Below are positions 1 through 9,342 of a DNA stretch of 64,000 bases, piece after piece. Both the position numbers and the translations under genes were made by a program. The notes under the pieces were generated by a model, which saw only the letters and a list, made by a program, of their open reading frames with translations, was not told where the DNA came from and searched no databases. Positions within the stretch are counted from its first letter, which is position 1. Each line of letters starts with the position of its first letter. The stretch comes from Blepharisma stoltei (lineage: Eukaryota; Ciliophora; Heterotrichea; Heterotrichida; Blepharismidae), in NCBI GenBank assembly GCA_914767885.1, contig CAJZBQ010000053.1, positions 1,524,501-1,588,500 of the forward strand, given 5' to 3'.

Positions 1-2690
1 CACATTGAAAGAAGCCCAAATTTAGGGTGTAGAGTCTTTCCTGTCCGGCTTCTAGTTCCCTCAACGAAAAATTCAAGAATTTGTTGGTCTCTTAACAACT
101 GCTTCATGTATTCAGATAAAATAGCTGCATACAAGTGGTCACCTGACACTCTTCTTTTAATAAAGAAAGCCCCAGTCGTTCTTAATAAATGATTGATTAG
201 AGTGATACTCAAAAACTCGTCAGTGGCTGCAATGTATGGTATTTTGATATTGAATGAAAAAAATACATAAGACATAATCAAAAAATCGATATAGCTTCTA
301 TGTGTAGGCACCAGTACAATAGGACCTGTATTCTTCAGTTTTAATTCTTTAATTTTCATAAGAGCTTCCTGATTGACTTCAACTTTTTCATAAATCGTTC
401 TCCAAATTTTCCTCAAGAACCATCCAAATACCCTAACCATTGGCATTCTAAGGTCGCAAGCCATTCTGTCGATGATGTGTTGAGCTTTTCTGTGCAAGGC
501 GCTTTCACTGGTATTTTTATCTTCCTCTGCAAGCTTTCGGATCACTTCTTGGACCTTAGGAGCATTGATGATCATTGATTTCATTTCATGAAGTCCTCTT
601 ATGAACATTGGTTCTCCGTGGTTATAGGCCCAAGTGATATCAGAGAAATATTGGCGTTTTCGGTAATCCCAATTGATGTTAAGAGATGTGGAGTCTGCTG
701 AAGGTGGGTCGGCTGGCTCTTTCAGCACGAATTTTTTAAGACCATAGCAGAAGTTAGAAAGGAATATTCTCCAGTCTATTTTAGTGATGTCTAGGTCGAA
801 TTTCATAGCTTCATCACGAGTTAAGCCTTTCTGTAAAGCACTTAGATTTTGGCTCGAAAAGATCCAATCGTTTAAAGTGAAATGGGAAAAGACTTGTCCA
901 ATCACTCGTTCTCTTCCTAACACTTTTTTAAACCTAAGTGCATTTTTGACAACTGCTTGGTTTCCTGTCAATTGTCCGTACTTTAAGAACAGTCAGGCTG
1001 GAAGCTGCCTCCTGACTTTATGCATTGCATCATAAGCTTTCAAGTTTTTGTAAAATGCTATACTTACAGAAGAAATAGCTTTGCTTGATGGAAACTTTTG
1101 CCAGTAGTTAGAACTTACGTCTGCACAAGTACCCAAAGTCACTGGGTTAACTGAACTTGTGCCAAGCATCAAAATTTCTACTTTGTTTGGCCTGCAAAGC
1201 TTAGCTGCTGCTACTATAATACCGTTTGCAACGATATCAACTGGGATTTGGTCCAAAATTGTTTTTCTGTTCCCAAGCCCTACTTTAAGAATTCCAAGCC
1301 CGATGGAGAAGAAAAAGGTTCCTGCTGCAGAAACGCTATCAATCCACCCTGGGACTGGCTCTCTTCAGCTGCTCCCAATAATTGAAGGTCTCATAATGCA
1401 AATGGGCATATCTTTAACTTCGTCTTTTATTAAATTCTCAGTTAGGTTTTTAGTAAATGTATAAGTATTTGGGTAAGGAGTTATAATATCTGGTGTCCTT
1501 CTTTCAATTTCTTCCACACTAAGCTGCAATAAATCTTGCAATAGCTGCCTAGGCTTCCAACTGACAGGATAGATTTTTTCTTCGACCCATCCTTTTTGTA
1601 TGCAATTGACGTAAGCAGTTGAGACTTGCACAAAGGCTACTAAATTCTTGCATTGCTTTCCTAAGTCTATAACTCTTAGGGTCCCCAATGTGTTTATTTG
1701 TAAAGCTTGGTCAAGTCTTTGATTGAAATCAATTGAAGCTGCAGAGTTCATAATGATGTTTACATTGTCTATCAAATGTTGACGATCTTGAGGGGATAAG
1801 GCTAAGGCTTCTTGCTGAAGGTCACCTTCAATTGGAAATACCTTTGCTTGAATGAAATCATCAAAGGCAAGCTCTCTTGCTCTAAGTCTATCAAAAATAG
1901 GCGAATCAATTATTTCTTTTCTAAACCTTTCGCCAGCGATAGTGTTTTTTTTGTGTCGAATGAAGACGTAAATTCTGTTAATTTGTGGAAGGTTAGGTTA
2001 TTAAAGTCAGGCGTTAACCATATTTGTGATGCAGTCGCCAAAGACCTCCCGTATGGGAGGTTCAGCCACTGTTCGAATCCCAGAGGGTCTTTCCCGCGAA
2101 GGTGGATGCCACTTCAGGTGCCTTCTGTCTCCTCCTTGCCTTGCGGCTTCTGCCTTGAGTGGGAGGCTTATGGATTTCTGTGGCCCTGCTCCGGGCGATT
2201 GGATTAGCTTGATTCCATGGATCAGATCTTTAGAGTCTATCGGGTGTTGAAGCACCTTCTTTCAACAGCTATATGAAAAAGACTATTCCCCTATGGCCTG
2301 GGCAGAAATCCCCAGTTTCTCGGTAGAGGAATGCCCATTGGTTCTCTGATTGAAAGGATGCTGTTGGGGCATCTCCATTTCCAACCACAGTAAAGCAGCT
2401 AAAACCTACCTGAATGCACATCTCTTGGGCCTGCACTTGATTCTTGATTCGGAGTCACCAAGATCATAAGGTGTCGACTTTTGCGCTAACTCCCCCCAAG
2501 ATAGAAACATTTTTCCAAGTAAAAATGTCTCTATCTTGGGGGGAGTAAGAGAGCAGCTTGACACGTGTCGCCATTTTAATGTATTAATTTGTGGTAGGGA
2601 GTATAGAATCTTTTCTAAAAGGACTTTTCCAACAAATCCTGTACAGCCTGTCACAAGAATATTTTTACCCTCATAAAAAGCCTCAACCAT
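1..2690 (-). CDS. Fatty acyl-CoA reductase / DHAP acyltransferase fusion (FARAT-like), C-terminus beyond window
   Basis: Starting at 2690, the protein begins with a Rossmann NAD(P)-binding motif (TGCTGFVG) and continues with the reductase active-site YTFTK (about residue 190) and SSWREPVPGWID, both typical of fatty acyl-CoA reductases. The same frame, with UGA read as Trp, runs into an acyltransferase domain with HRSYID (HX4D) near 320 and GTRSRTGK near 55. Fusions of this architecture are known from Tetrahymena (FARAT), where one protein makes both precursors of ether lipids, the fatty alcohol and acyl-DHAP. Peroxisomal or ER membrane location is likely. The frame is interrupted at 1978-2583 by a SINE-like insertion; removing it with one copy of its duplication joins LPQIN to RIYVFIRHK. 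The end of the acyltransferase domain lies left of position 1. The call is firm; the exact substrate is inferred from the family. Confidence 0.9.
1978..2583 (+). mobile_element. SINE-like retroposon, copy 1, inside the FARAT exon
   Basis: GC-richer insert with an 11-bp target-site duplication, TTAATTTGTGG, at 1978-1988 and 2584-2594. Removing the insert and one duplication copy restores the FARAT frame exactly. It aligns along its whole length with the copy at 56074-56639 on the other strand. The head has sequences resembling tRNA A and B boxes (TGATGCAGTC, then GTTCGAATCCC about 43 nt on), and the other end is GCCATTTTAAT, which suggests a tRNA-derived SINE on the plus strand. TA dinucleotides lie inside both duplication copies and could serve as excision points. 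A 59-bp hairpin IES is nested in it at 2487-2545. Confidence 0.8.
2487..2545. mobile_element. 59-bp hairpin IES nested in SINE copy 1
   Basis: Near-perfect inverted repeat beginning CTCCCCCCAAGATAGA and ending in its complement, flanked by TAA (2487-2489 and 2546-2548). The related SINE at 56.1 kb has an uninterrupted sequence at the equivalent position (CTCTTGGCGC against CTCT-TAGCGC), so the insertion is dated after this SINE copy diverged. It shares the CTCCCC terminus and TNA flank of the long MITEs here but has no interior, which suggests a minimal hairpin-only form. Confidence 0.8.
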
Positions 2691-3119
2691 TTTTTATTAT
2701 AAAGTTGATGATGTCAGCATAAGAGCTATCCGCTTATCCTGAGAAAGCTTAATTGGCATTATTATAATAGGATATTATCAAAGTTACCTTTTATAATTTT
2801 TCAAAATTTCATTGCTTCTTATAAGAATTTAAGCAGATATACTTAAAATAGTTCATTTCGGAGTAATTAAAAATAGTGATCTTCTTTGGATACTATGATG
2901 GTATGTTATTATTTTGAAATTTAAAAATAATAAGGAAATCTTTTTAATGTTTATTTTCTTTTAATTTTAATTATTTGTTCAACGATAGTATCTATGATAT
3001 ATTTAAGCTTTTCTCAATTTTTAATTAAAAATCTTGAAATTACTGTATAATTTCTTCTAAGTAAATAAAAATTCATAATATTCACAGACTAATTAACGAT
3101 TTTTATCCTAAAGTATTAT
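2691..3119. other. Intergenic, AT-rich
   Basis: No open frame, RNA gene or recognised repeat is visible between the FARAT start and the stop of the twin-CX9C gene. It should hold the FARAT promoter (divergent from nothing) and the downstream gene's 3' end. Confidence 0.5.
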
Positions 3120-3500
3120 TTAGAATCTAGGCCTGTCTTTCTTGGTATCATAGTCTGGGCGGATTCCACCATACTTCTTGATTCCTTCTTCTGCATACCA
3201 TTTAGGATTTCCCTGGCATTTATTGAAGAGATCCATTTCAAACTCACAAGCAAGTAGATTTCCTGAGTACTTATAAAAGCATTCTCTATAATTATTCATA
3301 GGGCCTAAGCAGATTGGCTCAGTTTCTTCAACTTTTTCATAGCATTTTAGTAGGTTTAGAGATTCTTTTTGGCAGAGTTCAGGACGATGCTGACCCATAT
3401 AGTCTAGCTGCCTGCAATCTTCATAATCATAAACTTGCTCTCTACATACATCAAATGCCCTTTGAGCGTGAAGAATAATTTCATCGGTGGGAGAATACAT
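3120..3500 (-). CDS. Double twin-CX9C (CHCH) protein, NDUFA8-like complex I subunit
   Basis: A 126-residue protein with eight cysteines in four exact C-X9-C units: CREQVYDYEDC, CQKESLNLLKC, CLGPMNNYREC and CEFEMDLFNKC. Two twin-CX9C modules in one short protein is the arrangement of NDUFA8/PGIV, a subunit of mitochondrial complex I imported into the intermembrane space by the Mia40 disulfide relay. No N-terminal presequence is seen, as expected for that import route. The start at 3500 is the only Met upstream of the first module. Other twin-CX9C proteins (for example assembly factors) usually have a single module, so NDUFA8 is preferred, but this has not been tested by alignment. Confidence 0.8.
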   Translation of the reverse strand: MYSPTDEIILHAQRAFDVCREQVYDYEDCRQLDYMGQHRPELCQKESLNLLKCYEKVEETEPICLGPMNNYRECFYKYSGNLLACEFEMDLFNKCQGNPKWYAEEGIKKYGGIRPDYDTKKDRPRF

Positions 3501-3706
3501 TTATTATTTATCAAAAGTCATTCAATTTTTTCAAAGAATCCATCAAATCAGATTATTTTTGCAGATTATAAGAACAATATATTTTAAAGAAACTTTATCG
3601 CCTATCATCTTTGTATAAGGTAAAATATTATTCTGCTGAGAATATAGCTATATAAGCATAAAATTAAATCCTAAACCTATCCAATTTCTTACAAAAAATT
3701 ATTTTA

Positions 3707-4345
3707 TCATTTTTCGAAGATAATTGAACCATTTAACTTTTTATGTATCCTTTGAAGCTGCAATGTTGTGTTTAAGTTGTCGTGATATATCCTTTTTATG
3801 ATATATACAATTTCCTTAATAACTTCTCCTCTAGCAATTTTCTCATTTAAGCATGCAGTTCTACTGCCATTATTCCTATTTTTTTCTATACACTCTAATT
3901 CTTCTAACTTTTTGGCAAGACTAGTTGCTAAAAGTAAATGTGTTTTGTTATTACTACCATTAAGCAAAGCTCTGTTACACATTTGTTCTCATTGAGCTAT
4001 CGCATTTTGAGGAAATTCCTGCTTGTACTCTCAGCATTTCAATAGCCTTTTGACTTCTTTTAATGTATCTAACTCAGAAACAGAAAAAGAGATTGCTTTA
4101 GGTATGACCTTTTGAAACGCAGCCTTTAATTCTTCATCGTTGGAATTTTTAATTATATCGTGCGCTAGGTAAAATAAAGCGAGCTTTTGATGACTTTTTT
4201 CTACAGTTTTTATTCACAAATTTACAATCAGTTGTATGTGAGTCGGAAACGTAATTAAAAATTCTTGGCATCAGCTTGATACGAATTCAACACTTTCTTT
4301 ATTGGAATTCAGGTGTGTAAGAAGCTTTTTAAATTCAGAAACCAT
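3707..4345 (-). CDS. CID-domain protein (RPRD/Pcf11-like, binds RNA polymerase II CTD)
   Basis: Read with UGA as Trp, the frame is open from ATG at 4345 to the stop at 3707 (about 212 residues). The first 130 residues match the CTD-interacting domain pattern: an N-terminal helix with FKKLLTHLNSNKESVE, then a helix containing LALFYLAHDIIKNS and RLLKCWEYKQEFP near its end. Such domains bind the phosphorylated tail of RNA polymerase II in transcription termination and 3' processing (Pcf11, Nrd1, RPRD1). The tail is Lys/Asn rich without a clear domain. Five UGA codons fall at plaus­ible Trp positions. Exact family member is unresolved. Confidence 0.72.
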
Positions 4346-4396
4346 ATTGGGAATTAGATTTATTTATTAGAAATTATATTAATTTATTAAAAAATA

Positions 4397-6457
4397 TTAA
4401 GACCTTGCCTCAGCATTCTTAATTTTTTTCTTAATTTTCCCATTTTTCCATATCCCTTCATACGAATTTCCATTCTCAAAACTCATTTTTCCATTTCCAT
4501 GTTTTTGCCCATTAAGCCACTCTCCTTCATATTGATCTCTATTCTTATAAAAGAAAGCTCCATACCCATTAATAATCCCGTCTTTAAATTGCCCATGATA
4601 AATATCTCCACTTGCATATCTCAAAGTTCCTAATCCATTCTTTTTATCATTTGCCCAATCGCCTTCATATTTATCTCCATTAATAAATGATTGACTTCCA
4701 CAAACTTTCATCCCATTTTGCCATTTTCCTTCAAAAACCTCTCCATTGTTATAAGTAAGCTTCCCCTCTCCATCAAATTTATTTTTCTTTAAATATCCTT
4801 CATAAACACCCAACCCTATATCTTTGTAGATGCCTTTTCCTTCCATATAGCCATTTGTCCATTCCCCTTGATAAACATTTCCACTTAAATAGCGATACAC
4901 TCCAGAGCCATGTTTCAAGCCATCAGCCCAGTCACCTTGATATACATCTTTGCTTGCATATGTATAAATTCCATTAGTGCCATGAAATTGGCCATCTTTT
5001 ACAGGTCCTTGATACAGGTCTCCAATCCTCATATTTACTGTACAAAATCCATTTGGAAGATCTTCAAACCAATCTCCTTCATACCTTGCCCAATCTCCTT
5101 TTCTATAAATCATAGACCCTTTTCCATGCCTTTTGCCTTTTTTGAAAGCTCCTTCAAATTTATCACCATTTTCGTAATACAAAACACCAGCTCCTTTATA
5201 AAGCTGATTTTTGAAATTTCCATCATAAGTAAGCTTATATTTCTTTTTAATTTCATTGAAAACGCAGAATTTTCCAGGCCCAGTCATCACTCCATTAATT
5301 CAGATAGCGTCATATCTTCTTCCATCAGCGTAAACTAGAGTCCCTTTGCCATCTCTAGCATCTTCTGTGAAATTTCCTGTATATGTGCCATATTCATGCT
5401 GAAAAGTGCCTTGCCCATGCTTCATATCATTTTGTCACTCTCCTTCATAGATTTCTCCTGAAGCGAAAGTGAGCTTTCCTTTTCCATTTCGTTTTCCATT
5501 TTCCCAAAAACCTTCGTACTTATCTCCGTTTTCATAAATTTTGGTTCCTTCTCCTTGGAAAATATCATCTACAAATTCCCCAAAATATTTATCACCATTA
5601 GGACAACTTAAAACTCCTTTTCCATTTTTCTTGTCATTCTGAAATTCTCCTTCATAATGATCCCCATTACTCAAAGTCAATACTCCCCATCCACTTCTTA
5701 CATCATTTTTATATTCTCCGTCGTAAATTTCTCCGCCTGCTGATCTAAATCTTCCTTTTCCATTTCTTTCATCATCAATATACTCCCCTTCAAATATATC
5801 TCCATTTTTCATGATTAATTTTCCATAGCCATTTCTCTTATGGTCTCTTCAGTTTCCATAAAAAACAGCGTTTTCTGAGAGTGCTGGATAGATATATTGG
5901 CAAGTTCCGCACAAAGGAGTATTAGATCTATTATAGAAATCAAATAGTTTACTACAAAGATCTTCAATTTGGCTTAAATGCACCATTGGCAGCACAGGCT
6001 TCATGAAACATCTTTCATAGTCCATCTCAAAAGCTTTCATCTCTTCCACAGTTCTCTGATGATCATACTGGATTATAGCATCTAAACCACAATAAGCATA
6101 AGTCGTTGAGCATTTTTCAATTCGGTTCACTTTACTTATAAGCTCATTGTAATGGAAATTTAATTTTCCCAAGAGTTTCATAGAAAGTTCAAGTGTTGTT
6201 GCTATTTCTGATAAGCTCTTCATAAGCTCTGTTTCTAATGATTTTTGAAAGGCACATAAGCGGTTTTTCATGTCTATAATAATTTGCAGGAGGTTTTTCT
6301 TGTCAGATTGGTCCACGACCACAAAGAAAGGAAGAAGCTTGTGCGGCTCCTCACGAAATTTATGTTCATGAATTTTGCAAGAATAGCATCCTTTGGCACA
6401 TAAACAGTATGAATCAGCCTCATTTTCGCAGTTAAGGGCAGAACATTTTGGGTTCAT
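4397..6457 (-). CDS. MORN-repeat protein with N-terminal zinc-binding (B-box-like) domain, paralogue 1
   Basis: Single frame of about 686 codons when UGA is Trp. The N-terminus (CSALNCENEADSYC, then CYSCKIHEHKF) is a Cys/His cluster resembling a B-box, followed by a helical region of about 150 residues and then some twenty MORN units of the form YEGEWxNDxKxGxGxL to the C-terminus. MORN repeats bind membranes or organise cortical and basal-body structures in protists. UGA supplies most of the invariant Trp of the repeats, which is strong evidence for the code. Closely related in layout to the genes at 7332-9302 and 9343-11629, although separated from them by the ING gene. Substrate or partner unknown. 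Confidence 0.85.
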
Positions 6458-6643
6458 GATTTATATTGGTGAAAGTTAATTCATTTCATTTTTAAAGGTT
6501 TGTAGATTTCTTTATAATAATTTATTATAATAATGAGATTTAAAGGAAAAACTTTAGTGGATTTTAAAAGAGAACTCTGCTGTGCTTATGCATGAAGGTT
6601 AGAAATTCGCTTTAAAGCTTAATAAAAATTCTAATAATTAAAA

Positions 6644-7303
6644 ATGTCATATTTAGAAGACTTTGTGAATAACATAAGCTTCTTTCCAGCTGAAATTATA
6701 AGGTCTTTAGAGCTCATAAGAGAATTGGACGACAAAGCTCAAACCACTATGGATGAAGTCCACAACTGCACATCAGGCTACTTCTCCAACTTTAAAAAAG
6801 AAGGCAACTCTCCAATCGAAAACACTGAACTCCTCCAAAAAATTCGCTCAAAGCACCAAGAGTCCCTTAATTTATCAGAAGAGAAAATCTGCATCAGTAA
6901 GCAGATGCTAGATATGCTAGAAAACCAAATTCAGAAAATAAATATTGAGCTAAACTCCTTTAAAAAAGACTTAAAAGCTGATGTGAATGGCGGCGGAGAA
7001 GGAAGAGAAGACCCTTATAAGCGAAGGAAACTTGAAAAAGGAGCCTCGCTTCCTACTAACATTTATGATGACGAGTTGGCCCAACTAGACTTTGAAAGCA
7101 CTTATGATGCAGTGATGGGATCTGACATGAGAGAGCCTGATAAGAAATATTGCTACTGTCAAAAGGATTCTCCTGAAGAAATGATTGGATGTGATAATCC
7201 TGGGTGCAAGCGAGAATGGTTCCACTTTTCGTGTGTAGGGCTTAGCTCAAAGCCTACTGGAACTTGGTATTGTCCTGACTGTTTAAAAGAAGAACAAAAT
7301 TAA
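6644..7303 (+). CDS. ING-family PHD-finger chromatin protein
   Basis: 219 residues. The N-terminus (YLEDFVNNISFFP...ELDDKAQ) matches the ING helical dimerisation domain. A basic linker with KRRKLEKG follows, and a C-terminal C4HC3 PHD finger shows YCYCQ, EMIGCDNPGC, WFHFSCVG and WYCPDC. In animals and yeast, ING proteins are histone H3K4me3 readers in histone acetyltransferase or deacetylase complexes. The aromatic residues that cage the methyl-lysine are present (Tyr before the first Cys pair and the Trp of EWFHF). No UGA codon is used. The gene is divergent from MORN paralogue 1 across 186 bp, which must hold both promoters. No interruption was found. Confidence 0.9.
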   Translation: MSYLEDFVNNISFFPAEIIRSLELIRELDDKAQTTMDEVHNCTSGYFSNFKKEGNSPIENTELLQKIRSKHQESLNLSEEKICISKQMLDMLENQIQKINIELNSFKKDLKADVNGGGEGREDPYKRRKLEKGASLPTNIYDDELAQLDFESTYDAVMGSDMREPDKKYCYCQKDSPEEMIGCDNPGCKREWFHFSCVGLSSKPTGTWYCPDCLKEEQN

Positions 7304-7331
7304 TAAGTTGTAAAGGCAATATTATAATAAA

Positions 7332-9302
7332 TTAATAAAATGGATTAAAGCAGGATAAGATGTCATTAGATTCTTTTTTGTTATAACGCCACTTACCTTC
7401 ATAGCCTGAGCCTGATACATAAGTGATTTTTCCGTCTCCATGCCTTTGACCATCTTTTCATTGCCCTTTATAGACTGAGCCATTTAAATAGTGATAAGTC
7501 CCTTCTCCATCAAACATGTCATTTTTAAATTCTCCTTCATAATATTCGCCATTGAGCAGCTTAAAACCTCCACGACCGTGTTTTTTGCTATTAAGCAGTT
7601 CTCCTTTATATGAATCCCCATTAGCATAATTAATTTCTCCTCTCATCAAATCGCCAAAGTTTCATTCTCCAACAATGACCTCGTTTGTTTGATCAAAAAT
7701 CATTTTTCCTTTACCATGGAATTTGTCATATTTGAAGTCTCCAATATAAGTTCCAATTGATTTTTGCATAAAAACTCCATTTCCAGATCTCTGGCCATAT
7801 TCTCAGTTGCCGTCATAAGTGCTTCCATCAGAATAAGTTAGAACTCCTTTTCCATGCTTTTTACCCTCAAACCACATTCCTTTATACGCATCGCCATTAG
7901 AGTAAGTGTAGATTCCTTCTCCATGAACTTCTCCATTTTTAAAATCCCCTATATATTTTTTTCCCTTTACAGTAAGAGTGCCTTTTCCATTTGGCTGGTC
8001 ATTTTGCCATTCCCCTACATAAATTTTATCAGTTGCCTTGTGTATGAATTTTCCGGTCCCAGATTTTTCCCCTTCCTTCCATCCCCCTTCATATATGTCT
8101 CCATTTTCATAGAAATAGCTGCCTTCTCCATCAAATTTTCCATTTTTAAAGCTGCCTTGATAGCAGAGAATATAACTTTCTTTAAAATATTTTCCAGGGC
8201 CATTCAGTTTATCTTGAATTCATTCTCCTTCATATCTATAGCCATTCTTTAATGTATAAATGCCTTGCCCTTCTTTCATACCATCTTTGAAGTTTCCTAC
8301 AAACACTCCATCAATATACTCATATGTTCCAGACCCATTTTGTAAATTATCGTTTCATTCTCCATCATAAAATTCTCCTGATCCAAACCACATCTTGCCC
8401 TTTCCGTTTCTTTTCCCATAATGCCATCCTCCTTCATATCTATCATTATTAGCATTTTTCCATTTACCGTACCCGTGGTATGTATTTTCCTTAAAATATC
8501 CTCAATATTCTTCTCCATTAGCTAAAATAAGCTCTCCTTTCCCTTCAATTTTATCATTTTTAAATTCTCCTTTATAAGTATATCCATTTTCAGATGATAG
8601 ATTACCATAGCCATGCTTCATATCATTTTTAAAATCTCCCTCATAAGTAACCCCAAATTTTGAGACTAATTTTCCCTTGCCGTGCTTTTTATGTGACTGT
8701 CAGGTTCCTTCATAATATTCTCCACCAGGACATATAAAGCTGCAAGTTCCATTCAATGGATAGCCTGATCTATCAAAAAAAAAATAAACTTGACTATAAA
8801 GGTCATCAAAGGCTTGGCTATCAAAATTAGGCAAATATTCAGGGATTTTACAACATTTATCGAAATTTATCTCTAGGGCTTTCATTTTTTCTATTGCAGC
8901 ATCATAACTTGCCCTTAATGCTATATCTAAGCCGCACATATCATATAAAGTAGGAAGTTTTTCAATTCGATTGATTTCAGAAATAAGAGAATTATATAAA
9001 TAATCCAGTCTTTTAGTGCTGTTCATGACTGTTTCAAGAATTATTGTCGCTTCTTCTATCGATTTTAAAATCTCATATTCAACTTTCTTCTGCCATGTGT
9101 TGAGTCTACACTTTATTTGAAGGACTGCTTTAATGAGATTATGCCTATCAGACTTATCAATTTCAGCTATAAATGGAACTCATTGGTGATTTTGATTAGA
9201 GCTTATAACTTTATGACTAGCACATGAAAAACAATTTTCTGAGCATTTGCAGTAATAGTCAACAGCCTCATCACATTTGGATGAAATGCAGCGCTTTTCC
9301 AT
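7332..9302 (-). CDS. MORN-repeat protein with B-box-like N-terminus, paralogue 2
   Basis: From ATG at 9302 the frame (UGA = Trp) encodes about 656 residues. Residues 1-60 form a Cys/His cluster (CISSKCDEAVDYYC...CFSCASH), then a helical linker ending in GYPLNGTCSFICPGG, then MORN repeats to YEGKWRYNKKES near the end. The start lies only 40 bp from the stop of paralogue 3 upstream, showing how compact same-strand spacing can be here. No IES is needed to keep the frame open. Function is inferred only from the repeat class: scaffold or membrane-associated protein of the cell cortex. Confidence 0.85.
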
Positions 9303-9342
9303 ATTATTATAAAACCATTGCAAATATAGTTAAAAAATAAAA

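Noticed and set aside
784-1464. Plus-strand open frames over the FARAT gene
   Set aside because: They are shadows of the minus-strand coding frame, which shows conserved motifs; similar shadows exist over most genes and were left out.
2020-2090. tRNA gene from A- and B-box-like sequences
   Set aside because: No cloverleaf can be closed and the sequence lies within a repeated insert; read as a tRNA-derived SINE head instead.
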